A stretch of 64,000 nucleotides of DNA from Ostrinia nubilalis (taxonomy: Eukaryota; Arthropoda; Insecta; Lepidoptera; Crambidae). Below, in pieces: positions 11,292 through 22,660 of the stretch. Below the pieces are notes generated by a model, which worked only from the letters and a program-made list of their open reading frames with translations, made no database searches and was not told where the DNA came from. The position numbers and the translations under genes were made by a program. The stretch is taken from contig NC_087110.1 in NCBI RefSeq assembly GCF_963855985.1, forward strand, positions 11,523,001-11,587,000, given 5' to 3'. Within the stretch, counting starts at the first letter, position 1. Each line of letters starts with the position of its first letter.

Positions 11292-11333
11292 TTTGTAAGG
11301 CACATAAGATGCGCACGCGTCGCTTCCGCGGAC

Positions 11334-11374
11334 AGACTGACTGGCACTGAAAATGACAGTGTTTGGAATTTATT
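11334..11374 (-). promoter_or_regulatory. Candidate initiator region of the SVWC-like gene
   Basis: On the minus strand two arthropod initiator matches (TCAGT, at 11350-11346 and 11342-11338) lie 50-60 bases upstream of the ATG at 11291. An AT-rich AATAAAT at 11374-11368 is about 26 bases upstream of the first. No canonical TATA box is present. Placement rests on motif matches only. Confidence 0.3.
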
Positions 11375-12257
11375 GTTTTGGTTTTGACGACGTTCGCTAT
11401 TTGATACAGATTCTCAAACTGTTTACTACTTTCCCTATTAATTGAAATGGAGGATATATTGGTTACGTGTTCCTGAATAATTTTCAGGCGAAAATTGTGT
11501 TTGTGCTTCTGAGAGCACGCTATTCAGGCGGCATTATTAAACTAGGTACTTAGAGATTTCTGATTCTGAGTGCATAAAGAACTGATTCTTTCTATCTAAT
11601 TAAGATAGATACGTCAGTCTCTTCAAATCGTCTTAAGAAAAGGAAAACAGTACGAGTAGGTTAATAGAACTGAGAGCTTCATAAAAATAATGTCACAAAC
11701 CTACACAGCGTCAGCCCAAAACTCCGCCACAAGAATGAATTAAATAAAAATAGACAATTTTTTGACACTTAACTATCATTGATTAGTAGATATTAACTAT
11801 TTATTTGAGCAATACTTAATTTTTAAGAAATAATTTTGAGACTTAAGAACTTTACATATTTGTGTTAAAAATAACTTAATAACATTCGAACACAAAACAA
11901 TAAGCCTCAATATGAATCTAAAAACAATGACGTCTAAATTCACTACACAGAAAAATTATTAAATGCTCCTTTACCCAGAGTTCAAAACAATAAGGCTATA
12001 AATAAGCCCATTACTGAGTATCCTGGAAAGCTATTTTTCCGGGACCCATAAAGTACAACAACTTGAAAAGTGGATCGACGTGTATTGCAGTGGAAATAGT
12101 GGAATAGAGCGTTGTGTACCGACTTGCGACAAATAAATAAGAGCATTATAGACATAATAGAAGTTGATGCAGTCTTTCACAAAAATGTTGCACGTTTGAC
12201 CTCGTTAGTTTACAAACCATTTTATTTCTTTAAAGTTTCCCGGTGAGTACTAACTAA
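11375..12257. other. Unassigned upstream flank
   Basis: AT-rich sequence upstream of the SVWC gene. No repeat, exon or RNA gene was recognised. Confidence 0.35.
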
Positions 12258-12459
12258 TTCGTTCGTTCGTTCGTTTCAGCGAAATGACGTCCACTTTTGG
12301 ACAAAGGGCTCCCAAGGTTTTCCACAATGAATGGTCCTGCGCTGCCCGCATCCAGGCTCTTCCCGCGACCTTCACCAGATCGTCGGTCCACCTAGTAGGA
12401 GGCCTGCCCACGCTACGTCTACCAGCCCGTCGTCACTCGAGAACTTTTCTGCCCCAACG
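12258..12459 (-). mobile_element. RTE LINE 3' end, (GAAC)n-tailed
   Basis: A TTCG run at the left is the complement of a GAAC tail. The block up to GAACTTTTCTGCCCCAACG is the C-terminal coding tip of an RTE reverse transcriptase (minus-strand reading of the GRPPTRWTDDL type). It is 5'-truncated. Confidence 0.75.
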
Positions 12460-13767
12460 TTTGTATACTATCATAGAATATCACTATAATAATATACAAA
12501 CTAAAAATATTCCAGTTGATAACGAAGTGGTCGGTCACAGACCTATGAAAGGCACAACCGTGGTACAGCAGGCCCGGGTAAAACCTTACAACTGGCACAG
12601 GTATTGTGGAGCCCACAATAACCTCTCAATAACTCAATTGGAGCTTTGTAAGGTGAATAGTGACGTACCTAGTGGTTAACCGATTGAAAAAAGGAGGACA
12701 ATCGATCATACTATTTTGGTTCTATTCACCTAATTTTAACGTGAGATGACGTGTAGCTAATATCGGTTAGTTTTAAAAGGACATCATCGATTAACTTATA
12801 GTTTGTTCAGGCACACTTTAAGCGAGTCTGATGTCGGTTTAACTGTTTTAGTGCTAAGTTAAGTTTCAGTAAAAGTTCACTGTAGCGCTCACGATAAACT
12901 TTTATCGAGACATTTTACCGTTTTTCCTGGATAAACCCATACATTTGTCGTCTTAATTTATCGATAGGACTTTATCACACCATTATTTGAACGATATTAA
13001 TTATACTTTGCAATATAATGACTTGTAGCTGTAATTACATTCATAGTATAGCGTCATAATTTCTCCAAAAGTTACCTACCATCCTAGAATGCATCTCACT
13101 TAACACCAGGTGCGATTGCGGTCAAATACCTGCCTTTTCTTGCATAAAAAAACATCATTTGTTTCAAGAATTTCTGTTTGTATCGATATCGATAAAAAAT
13201 CCGTTTCTCCTCACTACCTGTCCGGCAAACTTCCCAATAATAATAATGCCTGACAAAAGAACTCGGCTTCTATAGATCGCTGGAAACTTGTTCAATGCCC
13301 TCCATTTTGTTCGTCTATTCCAGAGCTTGGTTGTTTGAACATGTTCTGGGTAAAATAATAATTATGATTATTAAGAAATCAATGGTTTTTGGCAATTAAA
13401 TACTGTTTTGTAATAATGGGGAAGACTACAAGGCGGTAATTAAAATATACCTTCCATATTTATTATGGTGCTCTAAGGTTTAGGAGTTGGTGAGTTGAGA
13501 TTTCTCCTTCATTAGTTTGATTATAAGTTGTTGCGATTCACGAAGGCGAGTGATCTTTACATGTGTGGTGGCTCGCTACTTTTCGTTTTTCAAAAGTTTT
13601 CATAGACATTACACTGTCGTTATGTGCATGTACACGCACAAAAGTAATGCTCACTAGCGAGTTCGTGAGTTGCAAGCTATGCGGTGAGCCCATTCGTAAC
13701 ACAAGCTTAGTACGAGGGGCTAACGGCGCTATAAGTAAATTGTGCAATACAAATAACTACGAGTAAT
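12460..13767 (+). other. Mostly unassigned; one LINE scrap at 13073-13150
   Basis: Bases 13073-13150 (CATCCTAGAATGCATC to TTGCATAAA) are the same LINE C-terminal segment as at 5167-5380, here coding on the plus strand. The rest has no recognisable feature. Confidence 0.4.
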
Positions 13768-14132
13768 CGTTCGTTCGTTTCAACCGAAAGACGTCCACTG
13801 CTGGACAAAGGCCTCCCCCAAGGATTTTCACAAAGACCGGTCCTGCGCCGCTCGCATCCATGCGCCTCCCGCGACCTTCACCAGATCGTCGGTCCACCTA
13901 GTGGGAGGCCTGCCTACGCTACGGCTTCCGGCTCGTGGTTGCCACTCAAGAACTTTTCTGCCCCAGCGGCCGTCAGCTCTACGAGCTATGTGCCCTGCCC
14001 ACTGCCACTCGATTCTGCGGGCCTCATAAGAAGGCTCAAGGTCACCCAAAGAGCGATGGAGCGTGCTATGCTCGGAGTTTCCCTGCGTGATCGAATCAGA
14101 AATGAGGAGATCCGTAGGAGAACCAGAGAGTG
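13768..14132 (-). mobile_element. RTE LINE 3' fragment, 365 bp
   Basis: The minus strand reads WQWAGHIARRADGRWGRKVL then GRPPTRWTDDLVKVAGG, the tip of an RTE-clade reverse transcriptase, ending in a GAAC tail at 13768-13780. The copy reaches further 5' than most in this window, to the KVTQRAM segment. No target duplication was found. Confidence 0.8.
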
Positions 14133-14335
14133 ACTACGAGTAATATTGATTTAAAAATAAAATGATAAAAACAGAAGAATGTTTGAGAACCACTGTCCAT
14201 TGAAATTAGCAAACGTGATGGAACACGATCTATGCTATCAAACGATCGAGGGACATTCGATCTAACTAATACGTTTAGATAAGCCTTTAGATAGATAGAT
14301 ACTTAGATTGTGTGGCATTCGTTACTAGGTATTTC

Positions 14336-14807
14336 TAGACTGGCTGTGCCCGCGACTTCCTACGCGTGAAAATAGTTTGAATAATATTTCCTGTTTTTGC
14401 AACATTTTTCTTTACTGCTCCACCACTATTGGGTGTAGGGTAATGTTATATTATTACTAGCTTTCCGCCCGCGGCTTCGCCCGCGTAGAATTTTGTCAGT
14501 CAAAGAAAAAATTAATCGCGCGCATCCCTGTTTCAAAAACCGGGATAAAAACTATTCTATGTCCTTTCCCGGGACTCAAACTATCTCTATGCCAAATTTC
14601 ATCAAAATCGGTTCAGTAGTTTAGGCGTGAAAGTAAGACAGACAGACAGAGTTACTTTCACATTTATAATACTTATTAGTATAGATAGCCTAAAGCCTTC
14701 CTCGATATAGGCTATCAATCACGAAAAGATTTTTTCAAATGGGACCAATAGTTCCTGAGATTAGCGCGTTCAACCAAACAAACCTTCAGCTTTATATTAG
14801 TAGGTAC
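14336..14807 (+). repeat. Dispersed repeat (GTGCCCGCGACTTC type) split by a family A copy
   Basis: The flanks 14339-14456 and 14691-14807 match the uninterrupted copy at 19441-19620 (GAAAATAGTTTGAATAATAT, then TTTTTTCAAATNGGACCA). Family A has been inserted at 14457-14690. Confidence 0.6.
14457..14690 (+). repeat. Dispersed short repeat, family A, nested
   Basis: Same family as 2511-2751. It begins CTAGCTTTCCGCCCGCGGC and ends TTTATAATACTTATTAGTAT. It interrupts another dispersed repeat. Confidence 0.75.
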
Positions 14808-14812
14808 TTATA

Positions 14813-15207
14813 CAGGATGTTGATTTCAATCCTCGCCATATTTATTTAGGTGATCTATTATGACTTACATAAACGCATTATCCACAAAAAAAAATTACAA
14901 TCGAAAGAGGAATGCTTAGCGAATATTTTTCGTGCGACATCAATTGAACTGTGGCTCGCAATAATGAAATAAGTTTACACTGCGGCACCATCCAGATACG
15001 CGGATCGCTCGCTTATCATGTCGGATAGCCTCTGAAGGAAGCCACGTAAAGTAGGTAGTGTAAATAGTAATTTTTCTTCGACTAACTTAAGTTATAATTC
15101 GTTTTAATTTTTTTTTCGAAGTCAATTTTTTTACTGATTCGTGATCAGAATAAGCTACTGTCTTAATGAACTCCCTAAATATGGAAAGGATTGAAATCAA
15201 CACCCTG
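14813..15207 (+). mobile_element. Mariner-like MITE (395 bp) with TA duplication
   Basis: The termini CAGGATGTTGATTTCAATCC and GGATTGAAATCAACACCCTG pair with one mismatch. TA lies on both sides (14811-14812 and 15208-15209). It is non-coding. A diverged copy lies at 1405-1721. Confidence 0.8.
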
Positions 15208-15698
15208 TATAAATTATAGGAGTATAGATAAGGGACTATCCGAGTTTTGGACCTTTCTCTTTGACAAGAACTAATCTGGGTTTAGGACTAAATTGTTTTA
15301 GGACATCTTTGAAATCTAATTTAGTGTTACACAGTCTAGGCTTTAGGAATTTTATGTAATGTATGTTTGTTAAAATATTGAGCGGATTTTTATGAAAACT
15401 TTTCATAGCATTACCATCAGCTGAAAACGCGTAAACATAAGTATTTTTTGGTGTACCTATATTTACATTTAACCCTTAAATAACATCGTGGGGTATTTTT
15501 TTATCCCAGGCGCATAAAAAAAATTAGATTCATTTTTCAAGTTATGCCTCGAACGGAAATACAAGTACTTACTCGTATTATTTGATTGTGTATCATATAA
15601 CTTAAAATAACTAGTTAGTTTGTAAATACAGTCACGTAGTGCATTAACTAGTACCTACCTAATTAAAATTAACTAAATTCTATTTATTTTCTTAAAAA
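15208..15698. other. Unassigned AT-rich sequence
   Basis: TTAACCCTTAAATAAC at 15469 resembles the left end of a TTAA element, but no matching right end was found. Nothing else was recognised. Confidence 0.3.
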
Positions 15699-15980
15699 AT
15701 AAATAAATAATAATAAATATCTTTGGACAATCTCACACAGCGCCATGCGCGCCATCTAGCCCCAAAGTAAGCAATTCATATGCTTGTGTTATGGGTGCTA
15801 GCTTAACGGATATACTACTTTTATATACTTTTTTTTTAAATACATACATATTATACATAGTAACACCCAGACCGGTCACAGAAATTAAAATTCATCATTT
15901 CAATTTCTGCCCGGCCGGGAATCGAACCCGGGACCTCTCGGCTTAGTAGTCCGTTCTGAACCACTACACCAAACGGCCGA
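15699..15980 (-). mobile_element. tRNA-derived SINE
   Basis: On the minus strand the head (15980-15905) has pol III boxes: A-like TGGTGTAGTGGTTCAGAACG and B-box GGTTCGATTCC. It is followed by a body of about 190 bp and an ATAAATA tail at the left end. The head has an overall tRNA layout but no good anticodon stem, so it is not a functional tRNA gene. A near-complete second copy is at 22747-23040. Confidence 0.85.
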
Positions 15981-16668
15981 AAAAAAAATCTTTTTCCATT
16001 ATTTTGAACGCATAACCGCATCATAAATTAATTCATAACGAAATACCATAACTCCATATGAGAAGAACTTTAAAAACAAAACAGACAAACAAGCCGGTCG
16101 TTTACAAGCGATTTAAGGCGCCTCCGTCGGCGATTTGTACGTTTCAACACTTAAGGGTGTGACGCCCCGCTGGGCGCAGCGCGTGTCAGCGACGAGCGCT
16201 ACAGAGTTGCGATTATTTAGAATTTGCTGATTTCTAGATAACTACTTTTCTGGTAGATATTTTAGCAATTAATTTCATGACGTGTTTTGTTGTAAACATT
16301 CTTGTGTACCTATTATTTAACAAAGCTTCTAATCGTGACTTCGTCCGCGTTTTTATTTTGTTACAAGAATATCCATCATACCCACTTTCCCTAAAAACAC
16401 TTTAACCTTTAAAATATTACTTAAATTTATTTGTTATCCATTGAAACTTTGTCTCTATTTATTGCCAAAGTTCATCAATTTGGTACAACTTTAGGCGCAA
16501 AAATGCATCTAAAAACAAATAGAGTTAGAACTTTCGCATTTTAAATATTGTGGTTTGTACAGTACAAAGCAATAAGATCCATTTATTCGTGCATTCTTCT
16601 ATTTGCTTCTAGTAAAATCGGTACGTTCGTGTCCCTGCAGGAGAAAGCCTGATGATGATGAATTATTA
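15981..16668. other. Unassigned; GC-rich island at 16110-16205
   Basis: The GC-rich stretch (GGCGCCTCCGTCGGCGATTT to CAGCGACGAGCGCTAC) stands out from its AT-rich surroundings but has no reading frame or repeat partner here. The rest shows nothing. Confidence 0.3.
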
Positions 16669-16853
16669 CGCTGCTTTCCGCGACAAGTCTAATCTCCATG
16701 GCGCCCTCTCTCCTTGACCTATCATCGCGTCACCCCCCGCCGCGACACATTAAAGTATGATTCTTCGTCCTTTCGGGCTGTTTTGATTGTGAGAAGCGCC
16801 TTAATATCCTTCACGCTTGATTATTGGGCTCAGGGTTGGCGATAGAGTTATTT
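16669..16853 (+). repeat. Local direct repeat, copy 1
   Basis: This block (CGACAAGTCTAATCTCCATG to GGGTTGGCGAT) is repeated in the same direction at 17213-17364, about 545 bp downstream, with small indels. It is non-coding. Confidence 0.7.
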
Positions 16854-17130
16854 TCGTTTTTTTTTTATTATTGCTTTTTAATCGCAAACATTTATTAGAC
16901 CTGGTTCAGATACGAGTAATAACCGCTCGATTACTGAGTGGTTCTCATTGGCGAAGCACTGAGGTAGTAACCGTACAGTTACGGTTAGATAAAAATGTCT
17001 TGCAACTGCCTTGTAACCGCGTGATTATCGCTGTCTGTATCTGTCAGTGTCTGTATCACTAGGGATGCGCAACAAACAGCAGGCTATTTACGGCGTGACT
17101 ATGTACACAATCCTCACAAAGGAGTAGGAT

Positions 17131-17200
17131 GGCGCTGGATGCATGCCGCTACCAACCGGGAAATATAGTGGACGTCCTATGGCTGAAATGATGATGACAT
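17131..17200 (+). mobile_element. RTE LINE 3' tip, ATG-tailed
   Basis: GGCGCTGGATGCATGCCGCT through GTGGACGTCCTATGGCTGAA to an ATGATGAT tail is the 3' tip of the ATG-tailed RTE subfamily. It lies between the two copies of the local direct repeat. Confidence 0.7.
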
Positions 17201-17212
17201 TAATTTGTAAAA

Positions 17213-17364
17213 TATTTTCCACGACAAGTCGCATCTCTATGGCGTACCATTGCCCCCCGTCGCGACACATTACAGGATGATTCCTCGTCCTTTCGGGCTG
17301 TTTTGATTGTGAGAGCCTTAATATTCTTCACGCTCGATTATTGGGCTCAGGGCTGGCGATGTGA
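17213..17364 (+). repeat. Local direct repeat, copy 2
   Basis: Matches 16669-16853 with roughly 15-20% difference, including a shortened segment near GTACCATTGCCCCCC. Confidence 0.7.
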
Positions 17365-18239
17365 GTGTAGATAAGGCTTTGTAAAGGGTTTTTTGCACGG
17401 CGTTATTGAATTTTGTGACCCTTAGTATTTGAGGTATTAAATTGATTAATCGATAAAAATAATATGCTACCAACTGCTTTTGACGTTCATAAGTGCCACT
17501 TGTGGTCTAAATTGAATAAATATTTTTGATTTTGAGGTGAACACAAAAAAAACTTAAAACTTGATTTGAACCATAGATTTTTTCTTTATGATTGCTTTAA
17601 ATTATGGAAATTCAAACATTATAAGACCTCGATGTATAACTTGAAATTGAACAGCTTTGTTCTGTAATAAGATTCGTATTACAGAACGAATTTAAGATAG
17701 GACTTACTCTATTTATTCAATAAGTAATTTGTCTAAGAACGATTGATAAAATTGTCGGTAAAAATCCATAGTGCTGGCAAAAAATAGAACATAATTATGT
17801 CACGAAATAAAAGAAAGTAATAACAGGCTTAGTTATTTAATTTTTAGCATTAAGAGTTGCATCTCATACTAGTTTGGAAATTATAAATAAGTAACTTGAA
17901 AAAATCGAACTGCCTAAGGCGGGAATTGAACCCACGTTTTCAAGTTATAATAATTTTCAAAATAACAGGCTTTATTTTAAAAAAGCCCCTGATAGCATCT
18001 ACTCCCCTTTAAAGTTTTCTATACAACTCAATTTACTTTTCTTGTGCAAATAAAGAGTTATTATTATAACCTGTCAATGTTCCTAATTGGTACACAAAAT
18101 ATGAGTCCATTAAAAATACAACAAATGACTACAATACAATTTGCAACAAGTATTAAAATCGACAAGTTATTTAAAAATTTACAGCAGCACATCAGCCTAT
18201 ACATTGTTATTGCAAAAACACACTTATTTCGACCACATA
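17365..18239. other. Unassigned, apart from a T-arm-like hairpin
   Basis: Only the B-box-bearing inverted repeat at 17893-17954 was recognised. The rest is AT-rich sequence without a feature. Confidence 0.3.
17893..17954 (-). repeat. Inverted repeat enclosing a tRNA T-arm-like block
   Basis: AACTTGAAAA on the left pairs with TTTTCAAGTT on the right. Between them the minus strand reads CGTGGGTTCAATTCCCGCC, a T-arm with a B-box-like core. A second copy is at 59530-59627. Confidence 0.5.
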
Positions 18240-18390
18240 AAATGCATCAGTGTAAAGCTTAATGTGCCATCGTCAGGACTCGAATTGCCAACCCTGAACT
18301 TTACCGTTAATTATGAAGGCGGTTATTTTAAATCATTCTTCAGTTATTTTTAACGATTGTGGAGTTTAATAAGATTGTTGAAGGCTTTAA
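18240..18390 (-). repeat. Local repeat with B-box-like segment, copy 1
   Basis: A B-box-like block (ATCGTCAGGACTCGAATTG) is followed by GGCGGTTATTTTAAATCATT and GGAGTTTAATAAGATTGTTG. The same order recurs at 18950-19115. It is probably one SINE-like unit present twice. Confidence 0.45.
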
Positions 18391-18654
18391 ATTGGGTTCT
18401 TCTTTTTTTTAAACTTATTTTAATGGAGTAAATTCCTTATTCTGTAAAATCATAAGTATTATCCCGGCGGTATTTATTTCTGTTAGTTGACCCGGCGAAT
18501 TTCGTACCACCACCATTTAATAATCATCAAAAATAAAGTAGTTATTCTAATGGTGAAGAAATTTTTCAAATCAAGCCAGTGGTTTAGGAGCCTATTCAAT
18601 ACAAACAAACAAACAAGCAATCATAACTTTCTTCTTTATAATATTTGTAGATCG

Positions 18655-18877
18655 ACAAATACAAATCCTACGAATATTATAAATGCGAAAGTTTGGATGT
18701 CTGGATATCTGAATGTCTGGATGTTTGTTAATCTTTCACGCAAAAACTACTGAACGGATTTTGATGAAAATTTACAGTATTATTGTTTATAACCCAGAAC
18801 AATATATAGGCTATAATTTACGACGATCTGTGACACACTGAATTTCACGCGGGTGAAGCCGCGGGCAACAGCTAGTT
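18655..18877 (-). repeat. Dispersed short repeat (CCGCGGGCAACAGCTAGT end)
   Basis: On the minus strand it begins ACTAGCTGTTGCCCGCGGCT and ends in TTTCGCATTTATAATATTCG. This is a relative of family A in layout, with a distinct core (ATAGCCTATATATTGTTCTG). Confidence 0.65.
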
Positions 18878-18949
18878 AAGTTATATTTTTTCCAATAATT
18901 ACATTAAACTATGATCATACTAATAGTAGTGCTTAGTACACTATCATTT

Positions 18950-19115
18950 AATTTTGCTCGCCGTGGGATTCGATCCCTCAACTTAGACGCAGCCCTAAAA
19001 TGCAATTCTTTTCTCATAATTATAACAGCGGTTATTTAAATCATGCCACGGTTATTTTTAACCTTTGTAGAACTGTAATAAGTTGAGTGTTGAAGCTTTT
19101 GAATTGTGAGCTTGA
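18950..19115 (-). repeat. Local repeat with B-box-like segment, copy 2
   Basis: CCGTGGGATTCGATCCCTCA is followed, after a longer spacer than in copy 1, by AGCGGTTATTTAAATCATG and AACTGTAATAAGTTGAGTGT. Confidence 0.45.
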
Positions 19116-19242
19116 ATAATTATATTTAATGGCTCTTAAAGTTGGTAGAAAACATTATTTCTTTAAATTGCTTAGTGTTTTATATGTCATAAAGTGACTG
19201 CAACGTAATTGTTAAAGTTGATGTTATTTTTATTTAAAACTA

Positions 19243-19620
19243 GCATTCCGCCCGCGACTTCGCCCGCGCGTGAAAAAAGGGCTGTTTTTAGGGGTTTCCC
19301 GGAAATTATTAGAATTTTTCTTGCCGTAAAAACTATCCTTGGACTTCAACGAACGTTTAAAAAAAAGAATTGGTTAAATAGCTTCAGACGTTGTTGAGTT
19401 ACGCGCTTACCAACACATTTTGCGATTCATTTTTATACTATAGACTATCTATTCTGTGCCCGCGACTTCGTACGCGTGAAAATAGTTTGAATAATATTAC
19501 CTGTTTTTGCAACATTCTTCTTTACCGCTCCGCTCCTATTGATAAAGCTATCCAACACGAAAATATTTTTTCAAATCGGACCAGTAGTTTCTGAGATTAA
19601 CGAGTTTAAGCAACCGGTGA
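19243..19620 (+). repeat. Two dispersed short repeats in tandem
   Basis: A family A-like start (CTAGCATTCCGCCCGCGACT at 19243) runs to about 19437. A second unit (GTGCCCGCGACTTCGTACGC, 19457-19620) matches the split copy at 14336-14807. Confidence 0.55.
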
Positions 19621-20016
19621 CAAAATCCTAACCAAACCGTTTTCTTCTGTTCAAAATTATTTATTCAACCAACGTCTTCCTTACAACATAATTGGCTGTG
19701 TTGTTAGTCGTTTTTTGCTGACTGTACATTTCCTGCTATTCGTACGTGGTTTATATCAGTGTATAGATAAATCAGATCGTATCGTACCGTCAGCAGCTTT
19801 GGTTAACAAGTAGATACGGTTCGGACTGATAGAGGGGGGGTGTTAATGTAGTTGTACGAAAAGCTGTTTAGATTTCGTTTTTGTTTTGGTTCGTTTAATT
19901 GCCTTACGATTCATGTTAGGCTAAAGGCGGGACTACCCACTAAAACCCGACGGTGTCCACCGGAGCCCAATGAAACGGAGTCAGGAGTTGTCCTAACGCA
20001 GCTCAAGTCAAAATGT
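19621..20016. other. Unassigned sequence
   Basis: No exon or repeat family recognised. Confidence 0.3.
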
Positions 20017-20470
20017 CGTTGACGTTTAGAAGTCATCCTATTGAAAAACTGTCTTATATCCGTATTCACGTGACATCATAGAACGATTACTCGATAGGAT
20101 CGCAACTCAGCGATTTGTCATTTTTGACGTTTTCACCGGCATCCGATTATAAACCAAACTTCAAAATAGGTAATAGGTGAATACCGCGGAGGCACGATCG
20201 AATACGCATAAAAACGAAATCGAAACAAAAGCGGGCGATTAATAAGTGAATACGAAAAAGTGACACCAGCGATCAAATCGCTTGCATGTCGTTGAAGTAT
20301 TGATACGTGAATTAGGCCACTGGACATTCATCCAGGGCCTACTGTAGCCTCATTCACGTAACAAAACTTCAACGACAACAAATCGTTAAATGCGATCCTA
20401 TCGAGTAATCGTTCTACCGAAATGTCCCTTTTGAATACGGATTTAGAACTGTTTTTCAATGGAACGACGC
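20017..20470. mobile_element. Fold-back MITE
   Basis: The left arm (TTGAAAAACTG, CCGTATTCACGTGACATC, CGATTACTCGATAGGATCG) is inverted in the right arm (CGATCCTATCGAGTAATCG, GAATACGGATTTAGAACTG, TTTTTCAATGG). A third, single arm follows at 20598-20735 beyond an RTE scrap. Confidence 0.6.
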
Positions 20471-20505
20471 CGCCGCGACGTAACAAATCTATCAATATGG
20501 AATTC

Positions 20506-20597
20506 ATGGCAGGCCGCTACCAATCGATCAACATGGAAAGCATTGGGGGAGGCCTATGTTCATCAGTGGACGTCCTATGGCTGAAATGATGATGATG
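20506..20597 (+). mobile_element. RTE LINE 3' tip, ATG-tailed
   Basis: GGCAGGCCGCTACCAATCGA through GTGGACGTCCTATGGCTGAA to ATGATGATGATG. It lies between the fold-back MITE and its extra half copy. Confidence 0.75.
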
Positions 20598-20735
20598 ATG
20601 ACGTAACAAGACGTCAATGACCACAAATCGCTGAGTTGCGATCCTATCGAGTAGTTGTTCTATAAAATTGACCTTTGTGAATACGAATTTAGAACTGTTT
20701 TTCAATGGAACGACTTCTGAACGTCAGCGATATCT
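20598..20735 (+). repeat. Single arm of the fold-back MITE
   Basis: Repeats the right arm of 20017-20470 (GCGATCCTATCGAGTAGTTG, then TTTAGAACTGTTTTTCAATG) with about 10% difference. Confidence 0.55.
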
Positions 20736-21656
20736 TGACTGTCAAAATACGTGAATTAGGCCTACTGCTCCCTTGCCCTGTGCATTCGCTACGTTCGTCC
20801 GCACAGAACTTAGGCGCCTATAGTGGCACAGTACAATGGACTGCAAACAATACCTCCTAATGTAGTACATCGTCTTGGAAATGTACCTTAGACATGCGAT
20901 CCACACATTTCGATTGGATTACTTGGCTATTTGCACTTTTTAGTTGATTGTGGGATCCGATGTTATGGAATTCAGTTTTGAGGGTAATCTAAGTTTTGTA
21001 ATAAATAAGAAAGAGGTCTGTTAACTTACCACTGTAAAGCTTTTTTAATATTAGAAAAAGAATAGGTACATTGTTTCTTACCGAATATAATAAGTTTTTC
21101 ATGAGTGAACATTGCATTGGCTGGCACAAAACAAATATTTGACTGCACACCTGAAACTTAACCACGATTAAATACAATGATTTTTTTTTCATTCAATTGA
21201 AGGGGAAAACATACTCTTGTCATCGGAAAAAATACCTTTTTTTACCACATACTTGCAAAATTACTCTTCTCATTTTCACCCCATACGAAAGAAAAATAAA
21301 ATTGTGCATGTCACATTTTTTCACATATTTTTTTTAAGTGAATTTAGCTGTCAAACAGTACGTATTCTCCATCGCAAGTGTTGTTAAGTAGCTCAACACA
21401 TTAATAGTCTTTATTTTTTCAACAAAAAAGACGCATTATGCCTCGTACGCCTCGGAAAACATACCCCACTTCCCACGTTGTCGGTTACCCTCTTAATTAC
21501 TTGTCCAACATAAACGTCACAATCCAAACGAAGATTTAGAGCACGTCACATATTCCGAACAGTCATTAACACGAAATTATCTATGCCTGCTTCGCGAAAA
21601 TAAACCCTAAGTTGGGGGGTTAAGAGCTAATTGTTTAGGTGTAGAACTGGTAGCGT
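20736..21656. other. Unassigned AT-rich sequence
   Basis: Nothing recognised. Confidence 0.3.
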
Positions 21657-22019
21657 TTAGTATAATTTATGTTCGCGTTCGGTTCTTACAAAGCGTTTTT
21701 TTAATGGCGATGTTAAAGTGAGTACACATAAAACAGGTAAATTACTATTGGTAGCAGTTTCATTATTTATCGACCTGTAACTTTTCACATCTCGTTTATT
21801 TTTTTTTATGCATAACAATTCAGGTATTTGACCACAATCGCACCTGGTGTTAATTGGAATGCAGTCTAGGATGGTAGGTACATATCTGTCCTGTAAGTGC
21901 CTATTCACTCTCGCCTTGAAAAGGCCCGGATTATAGTCTTCGGGAAAGACAGCAGCAGGCAGATAATTCCAGTCCCTAGCTGTTCGCATTATAAAAGAGT
22001 CATCATATAATATTAACAA
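21657..22019 (-). pseudogene. LINE reverse transcriptase C-terminus (LPAAVFP type)
   Basis: The minus frame reads [20 protein letters not shown] and then FKARVNRHLQDRYVP, the last segment of a Jockey/CR1-like reverse transcriptase, with a short Cys-containing end (CDCGQIPELLC). The frame runs on into non-homologous sequence toward 21657. The upstream catalytic domain is absent. Confidence 0.65.
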
Positions 22020-22529
22020 TACTGTTTTCTGTTTTAGTTTTAAGTTAGCTCTGCCATATTATAGTTAAAAATTTTAATCTTCTTTTCCACTCCACTCACT
22101 TCAATATTACCTTAAAATATCTCCAAATTGACATTGCAATCATCATTATCAGCCAAAACAGTCTTGCCCTAAAATATTCGTGTAAAATTAAATTCTCTTT
22201 AATATTTCGTTCCAAGCTTAAAATAGCGAAACAATATTTGAACAGCGAAGTTTGCCCTGAACCGTCAACGGAGGGCTTAACTTTAATAAACGCTGTGAAC
22301 TAGTCAAAGGGACTCCCTAACTCAAAAAGTGAAAGGTTATTAGTAGAATAAAGAGTTTAAAATTGCTATAAATTCATTGTGACAGGCGTTTCATGTGTTT
22401 TAAAATTGGTGCTTTGTGATTTTAGATTTTATGCCCGAAAATAAAATTAATCTGTTTAATGACACTTATTTAAAACGCGACAGCGGTGTCCAATTTACGA
22501 GTAGTCTGAATGTAGTATTTATTTATATC
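22020..22529. other. Unassigned AT-rich sequence
   Basis: Nothing recognised. Confidence 0.3.
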
Positions 22530-22612
22530 ATCATCATCATCATCATTTCAGCCATAGGACGTCCACTGCTGAACATAGGCCTCCCCCAATGCTTTCCATG
22601 TTGATCGATTTA
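22530..22612 (-). mobile_element. RTE LINE 3' tip, ATG-tailed
   Basis: A CAT run at 22530-22546 (the complement of an ATG tail) is followed by TTTCAGCCATAGGACGTCCA and CCCCCAATGCTTTCCATG. Confidence 0.75.
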
Positions 22613-22660
22613 TTTATATGTGTAGTAGTAATTATTTGCTAAAAGATAGAAACAATATTT

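Noticed and set aside
15905..15980. tRNA gene on the minus strand
   Set aside because: It has A- and B-box matches but no proper anticodon stem, is followed by a SINE body and tail, and recurs at 22960-23030.
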